Positions 8,754 through 16,861 of a stretch of DNA of 64,000 nucleotides are shown here, piece after piece (within the stretch, counting starts at the first letter, position 1; each line of letters starts with the position of its first letter). Below the pieces are notes generated by a model. That model was not told where the DNA came from, searched no databases, and worked only from the letters and a program-made list of their open reading frames with translations. Origin of the DNA: JBCBRD01 sp039819785 (GTDB lineage Bacteria; Pseudomonadota; Alphaproteobacteria; Rhizobiales; Hyphomicrobiaceae); NCBI GenBank assembly GCA_039819785.1, contig JBCBRH010000003.1, forward strand, positions 1 through 64,000, written 5' to 3'. The position numbers and the translations under genes were made by a program.

Positions 8754-10157
8754 TTAGTGTGGCCTGTGGGCTGCCGGTAAAATCGGCCGCTGTGCACGCC
8801 TCTGCAGGCCAACCCCTCTACGGCGCAAACCATCGCGCGATGGTCCATCGTGACGGCGCGTCTGATCCGCGTTGGCATCGCTACGTGGTCGAACGGAGGC
8901 CTTGGCAACATGGATGCGGTCGGCGCGCGGGTCGTTTGCCATCACGAATTGCGCAATCCGCGGAGCGATTTCATTGCGGAACCGAGAGCCATTGAAGACG
9001 CCATAGTGGCCGACTTCCGGACAGGTGTAGCGATAACGCTTTTCGGCTGGAAGGTTCGGGAGAAGGTCGTGGGCTGCGTGACATTGGCCAAACCCGGTGA
9101 TGTCGTCCTTGCCGCCTTCAAGGGTCATCAACGCGGGCCGGTGAACGGCTTCAAGGTCAATACATTCGCCCCAATGCTTAAACTGACCTTTCGCCAGGTC
9201 ATGCTTGATGAATACCGATTCAATCGTCTGCAGGTAGAACTCCGCCGTCAGGTCCATGACAGCAAGATACTCATCATAAAACGTCCGGTGTTTTTCAGCT
9301 GAATCGCCATCGCCCATCACAAGGTGCCTGAACAGGTCGCCATGCGCGTTCATGTGCCGGTCCAGGTTCATGGTCATGAACCCGGTCAGTTGCAAAAAGC
9401 CTGGATAGACAGCCCGCCCCGCTCCGATATTCATCCACGGAACGATTGAAATGACGTGGTCTTCAAACCAGGCCGTCCCCTTGCTTTCAGCCAAGTGATT
9501 GACGGCCGTCGGTGAAACACGCGTATCAACAGGCCCGCCAGCAAGGATCACCGAGTGTGGCACGTTGGGATCATTCTCACGTTCCATGACAGCCGTCGCC
9601 GCCACCACCGGGACGGATGGCTGGCAGACGGCAAACACGTGCACGTCGCCCTTGAACGAGCTGATCATCTCGATCACGTAATCGATGTAGTCGTTGAGGT
9701 CGAAACGCCCGGCTGCCAGCGGCACGTCGCGCGCATCCTGCCAATCCGTGATGTAGACGTCATGGTCAGGAAGCAGCGTCTCGACCGTGCCGCGCAGCAA
9801 CGTCGCGTAATGACCAGACATGGGTGCGACCAGTAGAACCTTAGGGTCGTCCCGTCGCAGCGCTTCTGGATGATCGCGCTCGAAGTGCACCAGCTTGCAA
9901 AACGGTTTTCTCAAGATGACCCGTTCGCGAACGTTCACGCTGACACCATCCGCCGTCGTTGTTTTAATTCCAAAGACGGGTTTGTCGTAGCGCCGTGTAG
10001 TTCGTTCAAAGACTTCGCACACAGCTGCCACATGTCGACCAGCCGGGGTGTAGCTCCACGGGTTGAATGGGTTCTTGCACGACAATCGCATCGTGTTGGC
10101 AACAAACCGCGCTGGCCGCATTGCAGCATGGTTGAGTTCGTACCAGTGATAGAGCAC
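8754..10157 (-). CDS. phaZ: Intracellular polyhydroxyalkanoate depolymerase
   Basis: A 467-residue alpha/beta-hydrolase of the PhaZ/DepA family, which hydrolyses PHB granules in the cytoplasm. Family signatures include the N-terminal YELNHAAMRPARF, PFNPWSYTPAGR, LLVAPMSGHYATLLRGTV, and VFAVCQPSVPVVAA around the presumed nucleophilic cysteine. The last blocks are LEGGKDDITGFGQ and GHYGVFNGSRF, carrying the expected Asp and His. The start is taken as the GTG at 10157, because GGAGGG lies 6 bases upstream and the family N-terminus begins here; an upstream ATG at 10208 is less likely. The final 45 or so residues after IAQFVMAND are Arg-rich and unlike the family. Confidence 0.9.
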   Translation of the reverse strand: MLYHWYELNHAAMRPARFVANTMRLSCKNPFNPWSYTPAGRHVAAVCEVFERTTRRYDKPVFGIKTTTADGVSVNVRERVILRKPFCKLVHFERDHPEALRRDDPKVLLVAPMSGHYATLLRGTVETLLPDHDVYITDWQDARDVPLAAGRFDLNDYIDYVIEMISSFKGDVHVFAVCQPSVPVVAATAVMERENDPNVPHSVILAGGPVDTRVSPTAVNHLAESKGTAWFEDHVISIVPWMNIGAGRAVYPGFLQLTGFMTMNLDRHMNAHGDLFRHLVMGDGDSAEKHRTFYDEYLAVMDLTAEFYLQTIESVFIKHDLAKGQFKHWGECIDLEAVHRPALMTLEGGKDDITGFGQCHAAHDLLPNLPAEKRYRYTCPEVGHYGVFNGSRFRNEIAPRIAQFVMANDPRADRIHVAKASVRPRSDANADQTRRHDGPSRDGLRRRGVGLQRRAQRPILPAAHRPH

Positions 10158-10589
10158 CCGCAGCCCTCCGATATCGCGGCGCCCTGTCGCAAGTCGCACG
10201 CGCCGCATTGACGTCTGGATAGGCCATTGAGTCTGAGCTGATTCTTTTCAACTAAGAAACTGATTTTTCAGTGCTTCACGCCTCGGCGCTTGGTAATGAG
10301 TTGCATCAAGACCGCACCGTGAATGCCGCTGATAGTCGCGTGATCACACCAATGTATGCGCGCAAGATGATGGTTTTCCAGAAGTTTTTCAGGTGACGAA
10401 TTCACCCCAATGTCGTGTCGAACTGTATGCTTCGGCGGTCCAACTTGCGGTAAACTTGCTGCAGCGCAATGGTTCTAAACGCGTGTCGTTTTCGCAAATC
10501 AAGTGTGAAACACAAGCGCGTCGATCTAAGGCGCCCCGAGGTAAACAGTTCGTTCTAACAGCAGGCTCGAAAGCAGGAAGCAAACGTTT
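10158..10589. other. Divergent intergenic region phaZ/regB
   Basis: 432 bases separate the divergent phaZ and regB genes and must hold both promoters. I could not single out a well-conserved -35/-10 pair or operator, and no reading frame or RNA gene is convincing here. Confidence 0.45.
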
Positions 10590-11978
10590 ATGCAGACACT
10601 GGCGGCATCGGACTTCTCGCTTATCAGCACCAACCAGGTGAGCGTACGCCTTGCGACCTTTGTCCGCCTTCGCTGGATTGCAGTCGCCGGTCAGCTGCTG
10701 ACAGTCTGTTATGTCTATTTCGGTCTCGGTTTTGTTTTACCGATCGCCTACCTTCTGGCCGCCATCTCAATGTCGGTCGTCTTGAACGTCGCCCTGACAA
10801 TCCTGTTTCCCAGCCGCATGCGCCTGGGTGCAGCATCGGCGACCGCACTTCTGGCCTATGATATTCTGCAATTGATGGCGCTCCTGTACTTGACGGGCGG
10901 CGTCGAAAATCCATTTGCCATGCTGATCATGGTGCCGGTCATCGTCTCTGCCGCGACTTTGCCGCTCCGCAACACGGTCTTCTTGGCGGTCATGGCCTCG
11001 GCTGCCGTCGCTGTGTTGATTTACAACTATCTGCCGTTGCCATGGTTCGTCGGCTTTAGGTTCCAGCTGCCCTTCATTTACAAATTGGCCCTCGCGGCTG
11101 CCATCAGCGCAAGTATGGTTTTCTTGTCGCTTTATGCTTGGCGCCTGGCGGAGGAAAGCCGGCAAATGTCGACCGCACTTGCCGCAACCGAACTGGTGCT
11201 GTCGCGTGAACAAAAGCTCCATGCCCTGGATGGATTGGCCGCAGCCGCAGCCCATGAACTCGGCACACCACTTTCAACGATCGTGCTCGTGACCAAGGAG
11301 TTGGAAACAGAATACGCGGGCAACGAGAGCCTACGTGAAGACATGCAGCTGCTGCGTTCACAGGCGGAACGCTGTCGCGAGATCCTGCAAAAGCTGACCC
11401 GCGCGCCCGATGCCCAGGACCCAATGCATGCTAGTCTGAGCGTTCGTGAGTTGATCGATGAGGCCTCTGCCCCCTACCGCGATCAAGGCGTTTTGTTTTC
11501 AGTTGCGTCCAAGCCGTCTGCAAGTGTCGATGATCCCGAAACCAAGAGCCGAGAACCCTTGGGAGAGCGCCAGCCCGGCGTGGTCTTCGGACTGGGCAAC
11601 CTAATCGAAAACGCGGTTGGTTACGCCAATGAGCGGGTCGACATCACAGCCAAATGGGATGACACGGCAATTCTTCTTGAAATTGCTGATGATGGGCCAG
11701 GCTTCCCAGCCGACTTAATGGACTCCTTAGGAGACCCCTATGTTACCACCCGAGGCTCGGGCCAGGCGCGGCGCGACACCCAGGGTCAGCATGAAGCCGA
11801 GATTCAGCGTGAAGCGAAAGCTGGTGGTCTCGGGCTCGGTTTTTTCATCGCCAAGACCTTGCTTGAAAGATCAGGCGCGTCGGTCGAACTGGACAACAAA
11901 GAACAACCATTGAGCGGCGCAATCGTTCGCATCACTTGGGCGCGCCCCGACTTTGAAAAGAAAACAGCTCGCTTCTGA
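10590..11978 (+). CDS. regB: Redox sensor histidine kinase RegB/ActS
   Basis: A 462-residue membrane histidine kinase of the RegB/PrrB/ActS family, which controls redox-responsive energy and carbon metabolism with RegA. About six hydrophobic segments lie within residues 28-185. The quinone-associated motif GGVENPF is at 103-109. The dimerisation/phosphoacceptor motif AAAAHELGTPLSTI puts the active His at 222, and the redox-sensing cysteine equivalent is Cys262 in ERCREIL. ATP-binding boxes follow, NLIENAVGYA and GLGLGFFIAKTL. No senC/prrC gene lies between it and the regulator gene at 12249, which is 270 bases downstream. Confidence 0.93.
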   Translation: MQTLAASDFSLISTNQVSVRLATFVRLRWIAVAGQLLTVCYVYFGLGFVLPIAYLLAAISMSVVLNVALTILFPSRMRLGAASATALLAYDILQLMALLYLTGGVENPFAMLIMVPVIVSAATLPLRNTVFLAVMASAAVAVLIYNYLPLPWFVGFRFQLPFIYKLALAAAISASMVFLSLYAWRLAEESRQMSTALAATELVLSREQKLHALDGLAAAAAHELGTPLSTIVLVTKELETEYAGNESLREDMQLLRSQAERCREILQKLTRAPDAQDPMHASLSVRELIDEASAPYRDQGVLFSVASKPSASVDDPETKSREPLGERQPGVVFGLGNLIENAVGYANERVDITAKWDDTAILLEIADDGPGFPADLMDSLGDPYVTTRGSGQARRDTQGQHEAEIQREAKAGGLGLGFFIAKTLLERSGASVELDNKEQPLSGAIVRITWARPDFEKKTARF

Positions 11979-12248
11979 GCCACTCGCAGCCCGGTTGGTC
12001 TCGATTGAGATCGATGAGATCTTCCAGGCTATCGGCTTTTACTTGTTCATTGTCCATACAATACGCGACACGCTTGCCACTCATTAGTCTCAGTCTTCAT
12101 CTCGACTGTGAATCGCGGTAACTATGTTAACCGAATGCCTCAAGCAAGACGTAAGTTCAAGAATTCAGGTGCATTTTTGCTGTTTCATCACTTGGCTCAC
12201 CGGCAAGCAGGGCTATAATGTCGCGGCTTTATACTCAGGAGAAGTCGG
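11979..12248. other. regB-regA intergenic region
   Basis: 270 bases with no gene. The spacing suggests that regA has a promoter of its own in addition to any read-through from regB. No clear hairpin or operator was identified. Confidence 0.4.
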
Positions 12249-12812
12249 GTGAACGAAGATCTATCTTTTAGACAGGATGAGCTGCCGGAAGACGCCTCTC
12301 TCATCATCGTGGATGATGACAAGCCATTCCTGCAGCGCTTGTCACGAGCCATGGAAAGCCGAGGCTTTGCGGTACGGAGTGGCGACTCCGTGTCCGAAGG
12401 TATTGATCTCATCCGGCAGCATGCCCCTGCATTCGCCGTCGTTGATATGCGGTTGGAAGACGGCAACGGACTGGATGTGATTGCCGAACTGGGTCGGATG
12501 CGCCCGAATGCACGCGCGATCGTCCTGACCGGTTATGGAAACATCGCGACGGCTGTCACGGCGGTAAAGCTGGGAGCTGTCGACTATCTCGCGAAGCCAG
12601 CAGACGCGGACGAGGTCACCGATGCCCTTCTCGCACCGGCAAACTCCAAAGCGGCACCGCCGGAAAATCCAATGTCAGCGGATCGGGTTCGGTGGGAACA
12701 CATTCAACGCGTTTACGAACTGTGCAATCGCAACGTGTCGGAGACGGCAAGGCGCTTAAACATGCACCGCAGAACATTGCAGCGCATCCTGGCAAAGCGC
12801 GCCCCGCGCTGA
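12249..12812 (+). CDS. regA: Redox response regulator RegA/ActR
   Basis: A 187-residue response regulator, the partner of RegB. The receiver domain spans residues about 17-128, with the acidic pocket VDDD near 21-24, the phosphoacceptor Asp66 in VVDMRLEDG, and the conserved Lys in YLAKPAD. A short linker rich in Ala and Pro leads to a Fis-type helix-turn-helix at about 160-187 (NVSETARRLNMHRRTLQRIL), which is nearly invariant in RegA proteins. The start codon is GTG with AGGAGA about 7 bases upstream. Confidence 0.95.
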   Translation: MNEDLSFRQDELPEDASLIIVDDDKPFLQRLSRAMESRGFAVRSGDSVSEGIDLIRQHAPAFAVVDMRLEDGNGLDVIAELGRMRPNARAIVLTGYGNIATAVTAVKLGAVDYLAKPADADEVTDALLAPANSKAAPPENPMSADRVRWEHIQRVYELCNRNVSETARRLNMHRRTLQRILAKRAPR

Positions 12813-12852
12813 CACCACACGTGGCGGGGGAACCGGAGTGCTCCGTTGACCT

Positions 12853-12942
12853 ACCCCGGCCCGGTTTTCAGCCCCGACCCGCTTGTGGCCTCCAGCCCGA
12901 CCCCGTCTGGCCTCCAGCCCCCACCCCGTTTGGCTTCCAGCC
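12853..12942. repeat. Imperfect 22-23 base tandem repeat, about 4 copies
   Basis: Immediately after regA, a C-rich unit recurs in tandem. Each copy ends in a (t)ggcctccagcc-like block (ttcagcc in the first copy, ggcctccagcc twice, ggcttccagcc in the last) preceded by a ccccg-containing block. Copies are about 22-24 bases apart. The array lies between the convergent regA and mmcB genes and ends about 10 bases before mmcB's stop. It could act as a weak terminator region or simply be a slipped-strand repeat. Confidence 0.7.
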
Positions 12943-12952
12943 AAGCACCGCC

Positions 12953-13552
12953 CTAGTCTGAAGCGCGATGCAACGACATCGCCAATCCTGCATCGCGTTT
13001 GGCGAGCAGCCTGTCAGCGCCCGCCCGCGCATACCTCAACACGACAGCCTTGCGCCGGGCCGCCGCAATGGGATGGTCCGGCGCTTGACGGACGATCGCT
13101 CCACCAAATCGGTCCGCAATAATCAATCCGGTGTCGTCCGGCAGGATGTCGGTCGGAAAATCCGAGTGAACCGCGAAGAAAAAGCGGTCGCAAAAGGCCC
13201 GGTACTCCGGCCATTTTGAATCTGACTTAAAATCAGCAGCCGATGACTTGATCTCGACAATCCAGATTTCGGATTTGCGCCCCAGCCCGACAACGTCCGC
13301 ACGCCTCCCGCTTGCCAAAACAAGTTCGGTCAGCGACGCATAGCCATGTTCAAACAGCACCCGCTGGACACCCCGTTGGATTTCAAGTGCCGCCTGCGAT
13401 TGCCGCCCGTCATCGTCAACCAAAGCCGCATCATGGCCATCTAAACCGGCAACGTCGACCTCGGTCGGGCTGTCGCCGGTTAAGTTTCCCGAGCGTGATT
13501 GATCGAGCTGGTTCTGCGTCCTGGTGTCCTGTTTCACGGTCCCCATCTTCAT
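12953..13552 (-). CDS. mmcB: SOS-type DNA repair protein MmcB
   Basis: A 199-residue protein of the MmcB family (PF06319), associated in Caulobacter with mitomycin C resistance and acting as a putative PD-(D/E)xK nuclease. The core has RRADVVGLGRKSEIWIVEIK, giving the Asp...Glu-x-Lys catalytic pattern, followed by DFKSDSKWPEYRAFCDRFFF. About 55 unconserved residues precede the core, so the true start could be internal. A perfect alphaproteobacterial LexA box lies 20 bases upstream of the ATG at 13552, which supports SOS induction. It is convergent with regA. Confidence 0.9.
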   Translation of the reverse strand: MKMGTVKQDTRTQNQLDQSRSGNLTGDSPTEVDVAGLDGHDAALVDDDGRQSQAALEIQRGVQRVLFEHGYASLTELVLASGRRADVVGLGRKSEIWIVEIKSSAADFKSDSKWPEYRAFCDRFFFAVHSDFPTDILPDDTGLIIADRFGGAIVRQAPDHPIAAARRKAVVLRYARAGADRLLAKRDAGLAMSLHRASD

Positions 13553-13572
13553 CGTTCCGCTCCGCTGGACCA

Positions 13573-13587
13573 GTTCTCGTGCCGTTC
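13573..13587 (-). promoter_or_regulatory. LexA (SOS) box upstream of mmcB
   Basis: The sequence GTTCTCGTGCCGTTC matches the alphaproteobacterial LexA consensus GTTC-N7-GTTC exactly in both half-sites and spacing. It sits 20 bases upstream of the mmcB start, where bound LexA would overlap the promoter. Confidence 0.85.
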
Positions 13588-13616
13588 TTTGATTTCTCTG
13601 GCCGGCGGTATGGTTA

Positions 13617-13664
13617 GAGCATGTTCAGGAAAAGTGTACGCGGTTTTCCGCCCGGAACATGCTC
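13617..13664. repeat. Rhizobial-type intergenic palindrome
   Basis: The arms GAGCATGTTC and GAACATGCTC are perfect 10-base complements. Inside lies a second pair, GGAAAA and TTTTCC. This layout matches the short palindromic intergenic elements common in rhizobial genomes (RIME-like). It stands between mmcB and the universal stress protein gene. Confidence 0.7.
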
Positions 13665-13677
13665 CAAATCAAGAGCT

Positions 13678-13719
13678 TAGAGCCTGCTTTGAGAATCCGC
13701 GAAAAGCAAACAGGCTCTA
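13678..13719 (-). terminator. Inverted repeat at the 3' end of the stress protein gene
   Basis: TAGAGCCTG(C)TTT pairs with AAACAGGCTCTA across a loop of about 17 bases. The right arm includes the stop codon of the universal stress protein gene (13717-13719), so on the minus strand the hairpin forms directly at the end of that message. No long T-run follows. Confidence 0.5.
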
Positions 13720-14565
13720 GTGCGCGATGAGGACAGGAACAGTCTGCCGTTGCAAGATGGTCCGGCTGACGCCGCCAAAATAGGTCTGGCCAAACGTCCC
13801 GCGTCCGAACGCACCCATCACCAGAACGTCAGGGTCCGTCTCCTCACAGTGGGCAAGCAACGCTGCCCCGATCCCGGCAGACCCGCTGCCTTTGCGCTCA
13901 AGCTCCACCACTTTGGCGTCAATGCCATGGCGTTTGAGATGTATGATGATGTCGAGCCCCGGCATACTCGCCATTTCTTCGGCATGCGCATCGCCTTTTA
14001 CGGTCAACACATCTAGCGATTTCTTCGTTTCAAGGATCTGCATCGCGTCGGTCAGAGCGCGGGCCGCATATCGGCTGCCATCCCAGGCAATCGCTGCATG
14101 TTCCCTGAATGGACGTACGCCGTATGTTTTCGGCACGACGATTACGGGTTTACCCGCCCGCAACAGCAATTCAGGTGGATCAACCGTGCGACGCTCGGAT
14201 GAGAACGCAGTGATGAACTGACCCATGATCAAGACATCAAAAAAGCGTGCCGTGCGCGCGATTGTAAGGTCCGGAGGCCCTTCTTCCACGATCCAACCGG
14301 TTTCACCTTCAAAGTGGGATTGCTTAACGTGGCTATGAAACTTGGCTTCGATTTCTGAGATCGCTTCCAGCCGCGCCTTCTTGATCGCGTCCGTGGTATC
14401 AGCCGTCATCCAGCGGCGAACATGGCCTTCGAAGCGCTCAGGCTGGGTGACATTCAGGCCGGTGACCATTGCGCCGTACTTCGTGCCCATGCGAAGTGTA
14501 AATTCCAAAGCCTTTTCAGAGGTTTCGTTTCCGTCATAGGCGACGACGAGGTCACGAATTGCCAT
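13717..14565 (-). CDS. Tandem universal stress protein (UspA family)
   Basis: A 282-residue cytoplasmic protein with two Usp domains, residues about 1-140 and 150-282. The second carries the ATP-binding type motif GAFGRGTFGQ...G...S near the C-terminus; the first starts with DLVVAYDGNETSEKAL. Such tandem proteins respond to stress or low oxygen in many bacteria, but the exact role here is not known. The start is the ATG at 14565, preceded by AGGAAAAG. An in-frame extension upstream to 14751 is unlike the family. Confidence 0.9.
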   Translation of the reverse strand: MAIRDLVVAYDGNETSEKALEFTLRMGTKYGAMVTGLNVTQPERFEGHVRRWMTADTTDAIKKARLEAISEIEAKFHSHVKQSHFEGETGWIVEEGPPDLTIARTARFFDVLIMGQFITAFSSERRTVDPPELLLRAGKPVIVVPKTYGVRPFREHAAIAWDGSRYAARALTDAMQILETKKSLDVLTVKGDAHAEEMASMPGLDIIIHLKRHGIDAKVVELERKGSGSAGIGAALLAHCEETDPDVLVMGAFGRGTFGQTYFGGVSRTILQRQTVPVLIAH

Positions 14566-14822
14566 CGGTCTTTTCCTATTGTTTTTTGTGATGGGGCGAA
14601 GCAGCCAGTCAATCCAGATCGGCGTGTGTTGGGCTTGGTATACCAGATCACGGCCACGCGAGACAATCGGTTGGAGCACCTCAATATGAAGTTTTGTGCA
14701 CATAAAACCGGCCCACTGCAAAGGTGCAGCCCGCGTCAGGTCGATGACCACGCGTCATGCGCCTGGTAGTAAGCCCCAGCAAAGACAATCGAGAACAGCC
14801 TGTCAGCTGGAAGTCAGCGTCG

Positions 14823-15986
14823 TCAGTGCGTGGAAGCCCAATCCCCAAGCCTCCGCAGGAACGCCATACATTTCTCGACCTGATCAACCGCGATCCACTC
14901 GTCAGCCGTGTGAGCCTGCGAAATATCCCCCGGGCCACAGACAACCGAAGGCGCACCGCCGGTCTGGAACAATCCAGCCTCGGTCGCGTAGGACACCGCA
15001 TGAGTTTCATTCCGGTCAGTGAGGTTTAACGCAAGAGCCACGACGTCTGAGCCCGGCTGGGCTTCGAACGGTGGCACATAGTTGGACCGGTGCAGGGAAA
15101 TAGAGGCTTCAGGTGCCACGTCACGCATGTCAGGAAGGCACTGTTCGGTTAGGAAACGTTGAAAATTGGCTTCAAAGGCGTCGATTTCAAAGCCCGGCAA
15201 AGTGCGGATATCGAAACACAGCGCGCATGACACGGGTACGATGTTGGCGGCCGTTCCCCCAGAGATCTTTGTAATCTGAAGCGTCGAATAAGAGGGGTCG
15301 AAGCGTGCGTCGTGAAGCGATGATTTCAGGGTCTCTTCCAGGCGCAGCAACTCAGTCATCACGCGCGACATATGCATAATCGCATTGACGCCGAGCGGTG
15401 CCATGGACGAATGCGCCGCCCGCCCGGTTAGCTCAACATCCCATCGCGCAGGACCCTTGTGAGCATCGACGACGTCCATGCCCGTCGGTTCGCCGACAAT
15501 GGTCATGGCAGGCAGAACCACATCCTTGCCCATGCGTGCAATCAACGACCGCACGCCGATGCAACCGATCTCCTCGTCGTGCGAAAGGGCGATGTGGATG
15601 GGAACGCGCAGGTCCCGTTTGAGATAATCGGGAACGCTAGCCAGCGCACACGCCACAAACGCTTTCATATCGGTCGTGCCACGGCCGTAATACCGACCGT
15701 TCTTGCGCACGAGCTTGAAAGGGTCGGTCGTCCATGTCTGTCCGGTTACAGGTACGACATCGGTATGGCCGCTGAGGCAGACGCCTGGAGCGTTCTGCGA
15801 CCCGATGGTGGCAAACAGGTTCGCCTTGAGGCCGGTGTCGTCGTACACGATCGTCGACGCGACGCCATGCAGCGCAAGGTAGTCTTCAACGAACCGGATC
15901 AATTCGAGGTTTGATTTGTGGCTGGTTGTGTCAAACCCGACCAGGCGTTCCAGCAGGTCTTCCGGACTGTAAGTGGCACCGCCCAT
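14823..15986 (-). CDS. argE: Acetylornithine deacetylase
   Basis: A 387-residue M20-family zinc hydrolase that releases ornithine from N-acetylornithine in arginine synthesis. Metal-site motifs are SGHTDVVPV, YYGRGTTDMKAF, and HDEEIGCIG with the catalytic Glu. The dimerisation domain follows GRAAHSS, and GPGDISQAHTADEW carries the last metal ligand. The start is the ATG at 15986 behind AGGAAGAA; a longer frame to 16055 lacks support. The window also encodes argD, argF and argH, so argE here is consistent with a linear or mixed acetyl-arginine route. Some relatives act on other N-acyl amino acids. Confidence 0.9.
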   Translation of the reverse strand: MGGATYSPEDLLERLVGFDTTSHKSNLELIRFVEDYLALHGVASTIVYDDTGLKANLFATIGSQNAPGVCLSGHTDVVPVTGQTWTTDPFKLVRKNGRYYGRGTTDMKAFVACALASVPDYLKRDLRVPIHIALSHDEEIGCIGVRSLIARMGKDVVLPAMTIVGEPTGMDVVDAHKGPARWDVELTGRAAHSSMAPLGVNAIMHMSRVMTELLRLEETLKSSLHDARFDPSYSTLQITKISGGTAANIVPVSCALCFDIRTLPGFEIDAFEANFQRFLTEQCLPDMRDVAPEASISLHRSNYVPPFEAQPGSDVVALALNLTDRNETHAVSYATEAGLFQTGGAPSVVCGPGDISQAHTADEWIAVDQVEKCMAFLRRLGDWASTH

Positions 15987-16072
15987 TGGGACTTTGTTCT
16001 TCCTGCGAACCGGGTTGACGACCGGTAGAAGGTGCCACACGGCAGGCCCGTCCACCAGATGCCCGTCTCAGC

Positions 16073-16465
16073 CTAATTGACGCTGCGCACAGCGTAATCG
16101 CAGTCCAGCGAGAACGCAGGAATGGCCGCTTCGAAACTGTCGCCATCGTCTGTCGCCATTTCGTAGCTTCCAACCATGATGCCAGATGGTGTCCCCAGCG
16201 GGCAGCCCGAGGTGTAGCTGAAGCTTTCGCCAGGCGGAATGTGGGGCGTCTGGCCGACAACACCGGGCCCGCGCACTTCCTCGGAGCGCCCCTCAGAATC
16301 GGTAATTTGCCAGTACCGCGCGGTAAGCCGCACAGCCTCTGGGCTCTCATTGGCAATATCGACGGTATAGGCCCAGAAGAAATAGCCCTCATCGGGTGTC
16401 GACTGATCCTCGACGAATTGCGGTTTAACGGTGATGCGAATGCCTTTCGTCACGGCTTCGTACAT
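16073..16465 (-). CDS. apaG: ApaG domain protein
   Basis: A 130-residue fibronectin-type fold protein of the ApaG family, a length typical of the family. Conserved blocks are the N-terminal YEAVTKGIRITVKPQF, YFFWAYTVDIANES, and the C-terminal GIMVGSYEMATDDG. The ATG at 16465 is preferred over one at 16474, because GGGAATGAG is better spaced to it and the family starts here. The family is linked to cobalt/magnesium resistance in enterics, and its biochemical role is unsettled. It lies 396 bases downstream of metZ on the same strand. Confidence 0.93.
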   Translation of the reverse strand: MYEAVTKGIRITVKPQFVEDQSTPDEGYFFWAYTVDIANESPEAVRLTARYWQITDSEGRSEEVRGPGVVGQTPHIPPGESFSYTSGCPLGTPSGIMVGSYEMATDDGDSFEAAIPAFSLDCDYAVRSVN

Positions 16466-16861
16466 GAATCTCATTCCCAGCGACGGCAAGTGTTGCAAGC
16501 CTTGACCCCAGTGGCGCCGAGTACGCGGATAACGCTCAGTCTGCTCGGGTCTTTTGGATATTTGGCATGCCGGCAAACGTGCGAGGAAGATGCGGAGGCG
16601 TCAATGCTTCGAGCGTCGTAGCTGGGCCGGTCGGCAAACGGTCTGAGTGCCAAAAACCGGTAATTTACCACCGCCTGTGTCAAATGGCGCAGGCTTCTAT
16701 CCTACAGCTCACGACGGTGTTTCCGGCCAAGGACGGGGCGCGGCACCTCGTTGGCCGGACCCAAGCATGCTGGAGCCAGGCGGATCGTCGACTGATTTCG
16801 AGCCAAAGTGGCGTCCGGTGGTCACGAGACAGCCGTTCAAACCACCTCGAAACGATCTGCC
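16466..16861. other. metZ-apaG intergenic region
   Basis: 396 bases between metZ and apaG. A plus-strand frame beginning with a GTG near 16647 runs 117 codons, but its last 45 or so codons are antisense to the end of metZ and it has no recognisable homology. I do not call it. Nothing else is evident. Confidence 0.4.
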
